The position numbers and the translations under genes are program-made. From contig JACQNB010000038.1 of NCBI GenBank assembly GCA_016203265.1, forward strand, positions 1 to 8,168: a stretch of DNA of 8,168 bases. The letters are read 5' to 3'. Shown in pieces: positions 1 through 6,568 of this stretch (its first letter is position 1; each line of letters opens with the position of its first letter). The stretch is from Candidatus Woesearchaeota archaeon. Its GTDB lineage: Archaea > Nanobdellota > Nanobdellia > Woesearchaeales > ARS49. The notes under the pieces were generated by a model, which was given only the letters and a program-made list of their open reading frames with translations, did not search any database and was not told where the DNA came from.

Positions 1-495
1 CTCACATTCTACCCCATCTGCCAGCAACAGGACGTCGGCAGTCTTGAAGTGCTGTTCAACAACCAGCGCGTGTCAGCGAGCACGCCCGACTGCGAGAGCG
101 TCAACCGCATCGAGCTCGAACCGAGCACGCTGATTGCGGGCCGGAACACCGTGTCCTTCTCCATCACGAAGGGAGCGTACCGCTTGGAACAAATCAAGGT
201 CAAGACGGAAACCGAGGCATCACCGAGCTTCATCGACTACTTCGACGTCAACGCGACCACGTACGACTCCATTGTCGACAATGAAAAGGACATCACGCTC
301 AAGATCACGTTCGTGGATGACGATGAAGACAAGCGCGCCGAGCTCAACATCAACGGCAAGCGCGACTTCATCGACCAGCGCACGGCCGTGTATGAACGCA
401 ACCTCAACAGCTACATCGTCGAGGACAACAACTATCTCGAGCTCATCCCGAAGTCGACCTTGAACATCGCAAAGCTCGAGGTCATCCTCGAGTAA
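1..495 (+). CDS. 3' end of a predicted beta-sandwich envelope protein, function unknown (partial)
   Basis: The reading frame is open from the first base to the TAA at 493-495, so the true start lies upstream of the window; a GTG at 49 is only an internal codon. The visible 164 residues are rich in alternating hydrophobic/polar stretches typical of beta strands and have no membrane helix. Two similar modules can be made out: one runs from the VLFNNQR segment to LEQIKVKTE (about residues 17-70), the other from LNINGKR to AKLEVILE (about 115-164). Each has an N-x-x-R turn, a middle N-x-hydrophobic strand and a final L-x-x-I/L-x-V strand. Only two Cys are visible (residues 7 and 30). The stop is four bases before the next ATG, so it is probably cotranscribed with the membrane protein gene. 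I do not recognise the family; a secreted or surface role is inferred from the neighbours. Confidence 0.75.
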   Translation, partial: LTFYPICQQQDVGSLEVLFNNQRVSASTPDCESVNRIELEPSTLIAGRNTVSFSITKGAYRLEQIKVKTETEASPSFIDYFDVNATTYDSIVDNEKDITLKITFVDDDEDKRAELNINGKRDFIDQRTAVYERNLNSYIVEDNNYLELIPKSTLNIAKLEVILE

Positions 496-499
496 GACG

Positions 500-2380
500 A
501 TGGCCACTGACCGCGCATCTGAATCTGCGCCTCCTTTTCGACTTGTTTTCATCCTTGCGATTCTGTTTCATTTGCTCGATATCTTTTTCGGACGATTATC
601 AACGAATCCGCTGATACCGCCCGTCATATTCTTTGCACTTTATGTCCTTCTCGCGATGTTAACGTGGCTGAAGATGCGCGGCACTCAGGGAGGAAAGCAG
701 TTCACGACAAAAGACTCCTTGCAATTACTCGGAGCGTACATCGGTATCTCCATTGCGGCATACTTCATTCCGGTGCTGGCAAACTCACTCGGCAAAGCGT
801 GGGTAACGACGATTTCTCCTGTTGTGGTCGGCAGTATCGTACTGTTCGCACCCCTCTGGGTGCTCTATTGGGGCTTTGTCGGTGGAGAACCCGCCATCGG
901 CAAAGGACTTTCCACGCTTTTTTCCATTTACATCATCGTCTGGTTCATCTGGGTTTTGTTAAGCGTATTGCCGGTCGTGCAACATTTGAGCGGCCCGTTC
1001 AATGCTGAAAGCTCCGCAGTCGTCAGCCCGAAAGAAGCACTACTCGGTGCATGGACAACCCTGAAAACAAATTATGACAAGATCACGAATGCAACCATTG
1101 AAGGAACGAAAAAACAGCTTAACGTTGCCACCGGCGACGCATTCACCGGAAAAGTAGACAATCAGGCCAAAGAGAAGCTCGGCATCGTCATGGGCGACAT
1201 CAAGCTGACGCAGCAGAAATTCAGCACGCAGGACACGGTCGGCGTGTATGCCGCAATCACCGGTGAAGCGCTCGACGCGCCCCTGAAGCTCAAAGTCTCA
1301 TGCACAAGCGAGACCGCGAAAAAGACCCCTGCCGTCACGCCAGACCCCAGCAAAGAAATCGATCTTGGCGCGCAAGAAAGCATCGACGTCGATTGCTCCT
1401 ATCCCCCGGACAGTTTCGCCACCGGCACCGCAAGCATCACGCTCGGCGCGACCTTCAGCACCGAATCACTCGCCTACCTTAAAACGTATTTGATGGAAAA
1501 GGAACGGTTGCGCGATTTGCGCGACAACAAGATCGATCCATTCCAGCAGTATGGCATCACGGACCGGAATCCCGTCACCATCTACACGAGCGGACCGGTC
1601 AACATCGGCATGGGCTTCGGGACTCCGCCGTTGGGCATCAATCTGGAAGAAGACGAATTTGTCAGCACGCTCGGCATCACGCTCTCGAACGCCTGGGCAG
1701 GCAAGATTGACGCAATCGAACGCGTCGTGGTCGTCGTTCCTCGAGGATTCACCATCACTGAACTCACGGGCGAAGGCACCATCAAACCCCTATCCTGTCT
1801 TGAGCTTTCTCCCTTGAAAGACTGGTGCGACGATGAAGTCTCGACTGCCTACATCATCACGCCCGTGCTGACGAGCGCGATTGCCGCGAACAACGCCTAC
1901 ACAGTACGAGCACGCTTGCGCGCGCATCAACCAGATTATCCTCTATTGTTAGGTAACACGCCATTGAGCACGCGCTACTTCAAGGCAGCCGCGAGCTACA
2001 CGTACACGCTTGAAAAATCTACGAACATCAATATTCTTGCGGCTGACGCTGGTGGCAGCACATCTGAATGTGGTACGGCAATGCTTGCGGAAGCTCCGAA
2101 GTTCACCCTTCTCAGCACTGAAACGACAATCAATGTCAAGACGACCGCGAAAACCGCGGCGGAAATCAAGTACTGCATCGGCGCAGACGTGGCATCCTGC
2201 GCGTCGCAAACCGTGTCCAGCCCCAATGCCGCCATCGAACACAGTTTCCATCTTGATGGGCTGACGCCAAACGCACGGTATGCGTACCAAATCAACCGTC
2301 TCTGTGGAGGACAACGCACGCAACTTGACGGCACGGACATCTCGGGCAAAGGCACCTTCACCACACCGGCAACCTCATGA
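500..2380 (+). CDS. Five-helix membrane protein with large cysteine-containing ectodomain, function unknown
   Basis: Not a family I can name. The first 160 of 626 residues hold five hydrophobic helices at about 13-31, 38-57, 74-95, 103-127 and 137-160. The loop between helices 2 and 3 (K58, R60, K66, K71) is basic, so the positive-inside rule puts the N-terminus in the cytoplasm and the following 465 residues outside. All eight cysteines (268, 299, 433, 443, 524, 559, 567, 602) lie in that outer part and none in the first 267 residues, as expected if they form disulfides. Residues about 240-335, with C268 and C299, resemble the C-terminal Ig-like module of the three lipoproteins downstream. 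Residues about 535-626 look like a fibronectin type III domain (GLTPNARYAYQI, ending in GTFTT). The ATG at 500 follows the previous stop by four bases, with no strong Shine-Dalgarno site. Its TGA overlaps the next ATG (ATGA). Role inferred only: anchor or scaffold of a surface complex. Confidence 0.85.
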   Translation: MATDRASESAPPFRLVFILAILFHLLDIFFGRLSTNPLIPPVIFFALYVLLAMLTWLKMRGTQGGKQFTTKDSLQLLGAYIGISIAAYFIPVLANSLGKAWVTTISPVVVGSIVLFAPLWVLYWGFVGGEPAIGKGLSTLFSIYIIVWFIWVLLSVLPVVQHLSGPFNAESSAVVSPKEALLGAWTTLKTNYDKITNATIEGTKKQLNVATGDAFTGKVDNQAKEKLGIVMGDIKLTQQKFSTQDTVGVYAAITGEALDAPLKLKVSCTSETAKKTPAVTPDPSKEIDLGAQESIDVDCSYPPDSFATGTASITLGATFSTESLAYLKTYLMEKERLRDLRDNKIDPFQQYGITDRNPVTIYTSGPVNIGMGFGTPPLGINLEEDEFVSTLGITLSNAWAGKIDAIERVVVVVPRGFTITELTGEGTIKPLSCLELSPLKDWCDDEVSTAYIITPVLTSAIAANNAYTVRARLRAHQPDYPLLLGNTPLSTRYFKAAASYTYTLEKSTNINILAADAGGSTSECGTAMLAEAPKFTLLSTETTINVKTTAKTAAEIKYCIGADVASCASQTVSSPNAAIEHSFHLDGLTPNARYAYQINRLCGGQRTQLDGTDISGKGTFTTPATS

Positions 2381-3258
2381 AACCGCTCTTCCTCCTCGGA
2401 TTCTGTCTATTGCTCGTCAGTTGCACGTTCGGCACCGGACCGCAGGACCTCAACCTGCGCACGGGAACCAAGAGCTTAAGCGTGGAATTCCTTGAACAAA
2501 GCCCTCCTCCGTTCGTGTTCCAGAACAGTCCGTTCTCGATGACGTTCGAGCTCGTGAATGAAGGCGCGGCTCCCATCGATGACGGCGTCATCAGCATCAA
2601 CGCAGAACAGGATTTAGTCATCGTCCAAGGCGAACGCGTCCGGACATTCACGCTCGAAGGTAAACGCCCGGAAAACATCAAGGGAGACCAGACGCTCGAA
2701 AGCGTGCAGTTGCGCTCGAAAGCATTGCCGCCGCAGACGGAAATCGTGACCACACAGCTCGGCGCGACCTTCTGCTATCCGTATGCCACGCACGCGGAAC
2801 TCACGACCTGCATCGACACCGACATCTTCAACCGCGCCGCGACAAAAGCCTGCAAGACGCAATCACAATCATTTTCCGGGCAAGGAGGTCCTGTTTCCGT
2901 GAGCAAAATCGAGCCTGCCCTGACCCCTCATGATGACGCCGGCAAGATTCGCGCCGAATATCTCATTACCGTACGCAATCTCGGCACAGGTCAAGTCTTC
3001 GACGCACTACAAAGCGCGCAAGCCTGCACGCCAGGCGAGACGCCTGACTGGAACAAAGTCGGAGTCATCGCATTCCTCGGCGACCAAAAGCTTACGTGCG
3101 CTCAAACCGTCACGCTGGAGAACAAGGAAACCACCTTACGGTGCGATGTTCCAGGTGGCATCGCAAAATCAGCAGGCACGTACACCACCACGCTCACCGT
3201 AGACCTGACGTACGGCTACACGTTCACGCTCACCAAGCCCGTCCAAATCAAAAGGTAG
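2377..3258 (+). CDS. Predicted surface lipoprotein 1 of a three-paralogue tandem, Ig-like, function unknown
   Basis: 293 residues. The N-terminus is a lipoprotein signal peptide: short basic n-region, hydrophobic core and lipobox LVSC with Cys16 as the likely lipidated residue. After a linker comes an Ig/CARDB-like half with RTGT (28-31), a PP turn (43-45) and an N-x-G (61-63). A second half carries GGPVSV (170-175) and an ITV-x-N-x-GTG-x-VF motif (197-208), and ends in a strand with YGY. Mature cysteines are at 133, 145, 159, 217, 241 and 256; all six have counterparts in the two following genes. The start overlaps the stop of the membrane gene (ATGA), so translation is probably coupled; no separate box A is seen before it. 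Like its paralogues it should sit on the outer face of the membrane. The domain type is inferred from strand pattern, not from a search. No catalytic motif is visible. Confidence 0.85.
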   Translation: MKPLFLLGFCLLLVSCTFGTGPQDLNLRTGTKSLSVEFLEQSPPPFVFQNSPFSMTFELVNEGAAPIDDGVISINAEQDLVIVQGERVRTFTLEGKRPENIKGDQTLESVQLRSKALPPQTEIVTTQLGATFCYPYATHAELTTCIDTDIFNRAATKACKTQSQSFSGQGGPVSVSKIEPALTPHDDAGKIRAEYLITVRNLGTGQVFDALQSAQACTPGETPDWNKVGVIAFLGDQKLTCAQTVTLENKETTLRCDVPGGIAKSAGTYTTTLTVDLTYGYTFTLTKPVQIKR

Positions 3259-3259
3259 A

Positions 3260-3267
3260 TTTAAATA
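3260..3267 (+). promoter_or_regulatory. Box A (TATA) element for lipoprotein 2
   Basis: TTTAAATA begins two bases after the TAG stop of lipoprotein 1 and 30 bases before the ATG at 3290. With the usual archaeal distance of about 25 bases to the transcription start, the message would begin at or just before the ATG, so it would be leaderless or nearly so. An AAGGAG at 3272-3277 ends 12 bases before the ATG, which is far for a Shine-Dalgarno site and would be left out of a leaderless message; it could serve read-through transcripts from lipoprotein 1. Confidence 0.65.
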
Positions 3268-3289
3268 AACTAAGGAGCACAATCCCCCT

Positions 3290-4216
3290 ATGAAAAGAGG
3301 CATCCTGTTCGTCATTCTGGCACTCATCCTCATCAGCTGTTCAAACACGCGCACGAATGAGCCTCGCGAAAATTGGCGCACCGGCACGCAAGGTCTGCAG
3401 GTCACACTCCTGCCGAACCTTCCGCCCGCAAGACTTTATGACGACCAACCGTTGGAAGTCGTGCTTGACCTCGAAAACAGGGGCGCGACATCCGTCGGCA
3501 GTTCCAGCGACCGCATCTATCTCTCAGGGTTCGACCCGAACATCATCACCGGCATCCCGACGAACGGCCAACTCATCCCGCCGATGGAAGGCATCAGCGA
3601 ATTCGGTCCAGGAGGCGTGGGCACGCTCTCGTTCAAAGGAGTCATCCGCGCGCTCGGCTTCCGGAACGTCGACAAGTACACCCCCCGTTTGCTCGTAACG
3701 ACCTGTTATGATTACGAAACAACGGGCTCGGACAATGTCTGCATCGACCCCGATCCCTACACGAGCGCACGCACCGAAAAAGTCTGCACGCCTTCCAGTG
3801 CGAGCATGGGCGGCAGCCAAGGGGCTCCCGTGAGCGTTGGTCCGGTGCAAGTCGAAGCGAGCCCGGGCAGGACGCGATTCACCATCACCGTCACGAACGT
3901 CGGCAATGGCGATGTCTTCAAGCCAGGAGCCAACTACCTGAACAAGTGCAGTCCGTACGCGGACGAAGGACTCCAGTACACCGATGCTGACGCGGTCCAA
4001 GTGGTGGATGTGAGCGTTGCCGGCGTCAGCATACGTCCATCGTGCAAGCCTTTGGACAATGGGTTCTTGCGCCTGAACAACGGCCGAGGCACCATCTACT
4101 GTGAATTCAGCAACATCATTGGTTCATCCGCGTACACCACTCCCTTGACCGTCACGCTCGCATATGGTTACCGACAGAGCCTGACACGAGACTTAACGAT
4201 TCTTCGTGTCACGTAG
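3290..4216 (+). CDS. Predicted surface lipoprotein 2 of the tandem, Ig-like, function unknown
   Basis: 308 residues. The signal peptide starts MKRG, has a long Ile/Leu core and a lipobox LISC with Cys17 as the likely lipidation site. The layout repeats that of lipoprotein 1: RTGT (30-33), PP (45-46), LENRG (61-65), a Gly-rich middle insert (about 100-115), then a Cys pair at 139 and 151, C166, GAPVSV (178-183), an ITVTNVGNGDVF strand (199-210), C220, C252, C271, and a final strand YTTPLTVTLAYGY. The spacing C139 to C151 is 12, the same as in both paralogues; the Cys5-Cys6 loop is 19 residues against 15 and 26 in the others. It has its own box A and lies 31 bases from the previous gene. Start chosen because the ATG directly precedes a canonical signal peptide. 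Likely membrane-anchored and extracytoplasmic; ligand or partner unknown. Confidence 0.87.
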   Translation: MKRGILFVILALILISCSNTRTNEPRENWRTGTQGLQVTLLPNLPPARLYDDQPLEVVLDLENRGATSVGSSSDRIYLSGFDPNIITGIPTNGQLIPPMEGISEFGPGGVGTLSFKGVIRALGFRNVDKYTPRLLVTTCYDYETTGSDNVCIDPDPYTSARTEKVCTPSSASMGGSQGAPVSVGPVQVEASPGRTRFTITVTNVGNGDVFKPGANYLNKCSPYADEGLQYTDADAVQVVDVSVAGVSIRPSCKPLDNGFLRLNNGRGTIYCEFSNIIGSSAYTTPLTVTLAYGYRQSLTRDLTILRVT

Positions 4217-4221
4217 AAACC

Positions 4222-4229
4222 TTTAAATA
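4222..4229 (+). promoter_or_regulatory. Box A (TATA) element for lipoprotein 3
   Basis: TTTAAATA lies six bases after the stop of lipoprotein 2 and 39 bases before the ATG at 4261. A start of transcription about 25 bases downstream would leave a leader of roughly 10 bases containing AGAGG (4255-4259). That Shine-Dalgarno-like sequence is only one base from the first ATG and four from the second ATG of the ATGATG start. Same octamer as before lipoprotein 2 and pan. Confidence 0.62.
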
Positions 4230-4260
4230 ACGCTTTGTCACATTTCTTGACGAAAGAGGC

Positions 4261-5196
4261 ATGATGCAGAAACTAGCGTTCCTCAGCGTTCTATTGTTGC
4301 TTGCTGCATGCACCACAGGAAGTTCGTCCGGAGAACTGGAACAGTTCATCGGCGGCACCGTTGGAGTCACGGCCACGTTCGAACCCAACACGCCTCCTGC
4401 AGAAGCGTTCGATGGCGGTTATGCGCCGTTTGACGTTGTGGTTCGCCTCGAAAACAAAGGGGAGGAAACCGTCCAGGAAGGAGACACCACCGTACGCATC
4501 ACCGGCGTGCTGGAGCCCGAATTCAACCTCAAGTCAGGCGATCTCACAAAGAAAGTCAATGAAGAGCTCACGGCCGTGCGCAAAGACGCAACGAACAAAG
4601 TGTTGTCCGGCAATCCCGTGTTTGTCGAATTCAAGAATTTCAACCACGTCAGCACCATCACCGGCAATGCTCTTGACTTTCCGCTGCGCGCGGACGTTTG
4701 TTACAAGTACGCAACGCACGCAAGCACGCTTCTGTGTTCGCGTTCCAACATTTTGAATCCTGAAGCCAATGGCATCTGCGAAATCTCGGGCGATAAACCA
4801 GTAGCAAATTCGGGTGCGCCTGTGCAAGTCGCGAATGTGAAGCAGACCGGCAGAAGCGCCAACAGCATCACGCTTTCTTTTGACATCACCCACGCAGGCA
4901 CGGGTCGGGTATACCATGAAGCGACGGCCTGCGACAAGTCAGAACGCAAGTATGAAGACGCGGTCTTTGTCGAAGTCGAAACCAAGATTGCAGGCCTGAG
5001 CTGTTCACGCCTTGATGCGGCAGGCGAAGGCAAGGCAGCCGGCAGCATCAAGATGTTCGGTCCTACGACGACCGTGACGTGCACGCAGACGTTCGCACGC
5101 GCTACCGATGCCGTAGCACCCATCTCCATCACGCTCGGCTATGATTACGAAGAACGCGTCCAGACGACTGTGACGATCAAGCACGCAGGGGAATAA
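4261..5196 (+). CDS. Predicted surface lipoprotein 3 of the tandem, Ig-like, function unknown
   Basis: 311 residues. The signal peptide ends in lipobox LAAC with Cys17 as the likely lipidated residue, followed by a Thr/Ser/Gly linker. The first half has PP (45-46) and RLENKG (62-67), then a longer charged insert (about 90-115) not shared with the paralogues. The six mature cysteines are 147, 159, 173, 224, 248 and 274. CYKYATHA (147-154) nearly repeats the CYPYATHA of lipoprotein 1, and GAPVQV (185-190) and GTGRVY (213-218) match the family motifs. It ends with a strand ITLGYDY. The start could be the first or second of two adjacent ATGs; the first is given, but spacing from AGAGG slightly favours the second (4264). 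Its TAA at 5194-5196 touches the stop of the oppositely oriented rfcS. Function unknown; predicted to be membrane-anchored on the outer face. Confidence 0.86.
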   Translation: MMQKLAFLSVLLLLAACTTGSSSGELEQFIGGTVGVTATFEPNTPPAEAFDGGYAPFDVVVRLENKGEETVQEGDTTVRITGVLEPEFNLKSGDLTKKVNEELTAVRKDATNKVLSGNPVFVEFKNFNHVSTITGNALDFPLRADVCYKYATHASTLLCSRSNILNPEANGICEISGDKPVANSGAPVQVANVKQTGRSANSITLSFDITHAGTGRVYHEATACDKSERKYEDAVFVEVETKIAGLSCSRLDAAGEGKAAGSIKMFGPTTTVTCTQTFARATDAVAPISITLGYDYEERVQTTVTIKHAGE

Positions 5197-6162
5197 TCAG
5201 ACTTCTTTTGACGCCGCAACATGCGCAAGTAACGCTTCCAATTGCACGTATTCATCCGAACCTTCAACCATCCTGAACTCAATCTCGCCGCATTTGTCGA
5301 TGAGATTGACCTTGGAGCGTCCCGGCACGTTCAGCTGCCACAATTCCTTCTGGAACTGCTTGATGATATCCAAACCCGAAAGGCCGTACTTGAGCATCGT
5401 ATCCAGCAGCTTGGAGCGTGCCTCAACAAACTTGTTGCCCAACGCAAGCTCAAGGATTTCCTTGACTTCCTTCGGATGCGCGACGGATGCCATCGAAAAC
5501 ACGTCGTTCGCGTCAATCGTGCCGTCCGCGATAGCAGCACAGGCTTGGAATATGTTTTCCAAACGGCGGCAGTCGCCGCCTGAGACTTCGTAGAGCGCGT
5601 CTTTTGCTTCAGACGTGACGGTCATATTTTCGTTCTTGGCGATGACGTCGATGATGCCGAATACGTCTTCCTTCGGTAATGGCTGAAATCGAAATACGGC
5701 ACAGCGTGATTGGATCGGATCAATGATTTTGCTTGAATAGTTGCAGCTCAGGATGAAGCGCGTGGTTTGCGTGTAGTTCTCCATCGTGCGCCGGAGAGCT
5801 TGCTGCGCATCCTTCGTGAGCGCGTCGCATTCGTCCAAATAAATGATTTTGAACGGCACGTCGCCAATAGCCCGCGTTCTCGCGAAATCCTTGACCTTGA
5901 CACGCACGACATCAATGCCACGTTCATCAGAAGCGTTCAACTCAAGAAAGTTCTCACGCCAATGCTCACCAAAGAGCCTGCGCGCGATCACGAGACTCAA
6001 GGAAGTCTTACCCACGCCCGCAGGACCGGTGAAGAGCACGTGCGGCATGTTCTTCTGCTCGACAAACGCCTTAACCTTGCGGACGATTTCGGCCTGTCCG
6101 CGAATATCGGAGAAGTCCTTTGGTCGGTACTTTTCTGTCCAAATCGTTTGTTCGTCTGCCAT
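5197..6162 (-). CDS. rfcS: Replication factor C small subunit (clamp loader ATPase)
   Basis: AAA+ subunit of the archaeal clamp loader, which with the large subunit opens the PCNA ring and places it on primed DNA. The 321-residue length is normal for RfcS. Visible in order: the RFC box WTEKYRP (8-14), Walker A GPAGVGKT (46-53), NASDERG (76-82), Walker B LDECD (109-113), sensor 1 SCN (139-141), the arginine-finger SRC motif (152-154), sensor 2 GGDCR (195-199), and the C-terminal collar region from about 225. Walker B has Cys where most RFC small subunits have Ala (DEAD); the catalytic Asp/Glu are kept. An in-frame TTG at 6186 would add eight residues but falls between the box A and the ATG, so the ATG at 6162 was chosen. 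The 3' end abuts lipoprotein 3. The large subunit is not in this window. Confidence 0.96.
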   Translation of the reverse strand: MADEQTIWTEKYRPKDFSDIRGQAEIVRKVKAFVEQKNMPHVLFTGPAGVGKTSLSLVIARRLFGEHWRENFLELNASDERGIDVVRVKVKDFARTRAIGDVPFKIIYLDECDALTKDAQQALRRTMENYTQTTRFILSCNYSSKIIDPIQSRCAVFRFQPLPKEDVFGIIDVIAKNENMTVTSEAKDALYEVSGGDCRRLENIFQACAAIADGTIDANDVFSMASVAHPKEVKEILELALGNKFVEARSKLLDTMLKYGLSGLDIIKQFQKELWQLNVPGRSKVNLIDKCGEIEFRMVEGSDEYVQLEALLAHVAASKEV

Positions 6163-6188
6163 AGCCCCCACTCTAACGCACGACAAGA

Positions 6189-6198
6189 GATATAAAAA
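6189..6198 (-). promoter_or_regulatory. Box A (TATA) element for rfcS
   Basis: Read on the minus strand the bases are TTTTTATATC, centred about 32 bases before the rfcS ATG. Transcription would start about six bases ahead of the ATG, where the sequence is GGGGGCT. The element sits in the 47-base gap after the PRC-barrel gene, so rfcS need not depend on read-through from it. Confidence 0.62.
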
Positions 6199-6209
6199 GA
6201 TTTAGAGAA

Positions 6210-6473
6210 TCAAACGATGTCTTCTTCGGCCACGACAACGAAGTCGCCGGACGAGATGACCGCGCTGAACGGGATCAGGATGCTTCCTTCCTTGTCCTTC
6301 TCAAGCTCCAACTTGTCAACGTACGGCGTCGCGTTCTTGAGCACCAGATGAATCAGTTCGCCCGACTTGGTCTCGAACACGATGTCGCCGACCTCGCCAA
6401 AACGCTTGCCAGTCTTACTGACAACCGTCTTACCCATCACTGCTTTCGAGAATTTTCTGTCATCTTCAGCCAT
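6210..6473 (-). CDS. PRC-barrel domain protein
   Basis: 87 residues forming one PRC-barrel, a small beta barrel common in archaea as a stand-alone protein. Typical signs: GKTVVSKTGKRFGEVGDIVF (residues 14-33), with the Gly-turn after the first strand, then LIHLVLKN (40-47), a charged loop around 50-62, and the closing strands ILIPFSAVISSGDFVVV (65-81). No other domain, signal peptide or membrane segment is present, so it is cytoplasmic. Established background: related small archaeal PRC-barrel proteins (CdpB type in Haloferax) take part in FtsZ-based cell division, and others have been proposed to act in RNA metabolism. Which applies here cannot be told from the sequence. It reads in the same direction as rfcS, 47 bases upstream of it, and is divergent from tyrS. 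A GGTGG (6477-6481) precedes the ATG by three bases and acts as a plausible ribosome binding site. Confidence 0.88.
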   Translation of the reverse strand: MAEDDRKFSKAVMGKTVVSKTGKRFGEVGDIVFETKSGELIHLVLKNATPYVDKLELEKDKEGSILIPFSAVISSGDFVVVAEEDIV

Positions 6474-6476
6474 GTG

Positions 6477-6481
6477 CCACC
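6477..6481 (-). promoter_or_regulatory. Shine-Dalgarno-like site of the PRC-barrel gene
   Basis: On the minus strand GGTGG stands three bases before the ATG at 6473. It implies that this message has a leader, unlike rfcS. A weak AT-rich stretch (ATAATAC, minus strand, around 6497-6503) may be its box A, but it is a poor match. Confidence 0.4.
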
Positions 6482-6525
6482 ATCCTTTGAATTGTTAGTA
6501 TTATGGAATGGCGATACTTGGCTGC

Positions 6526-6533
6526 ATATTTAA
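6526..6533 (+). promoter_or_regulatory. Box A (TATA) element for tyrS
   Basis: ATATTTAA is centred about 40 bases before the ATG at 6569, giving a predicted leader of roughly 10-15 bases. It lies inside the longest open frame (ATG at 6503), which argues that the upstream ATG is not used. The 95-base region between the divergent PRC-barrel and tyrS starts is AT-richer than its surroundings and holds both promoters. Confidence 0.55.
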
Positions 6534-6568
6534 GCTTTGTGCTCGGCAAAAGGTTAATAAACGAACCT

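Noticed and set aside
500..1000. Lower GC in the 5' part of the membrane gene as a sign of horizontal transfer
   Set aside because: The stretch encodes five hydrophobic helices, and Phe/Ile/Leu codons are T-rich, which explains the shift.
3524..4000. 158-codon open frame on the minus strand
   Set aside because: Antisense to lipoprotein 2, with no promoter-like or ribosome binding signal and Arg/Asp-rich low-complexity composition.
6163..6186. TTG start adding eight residues to RfcS
   Set aside because: It sits before the predicted transcription start and adds a tail absent from the family; the ATG at 6162 gives the standard N-terminus.
6503..6568. ATG at 6503 as the tyrS start
   Set aside because: The box A lies inside this extension, and family members begin close to the [10 protein letters not shown] segment.
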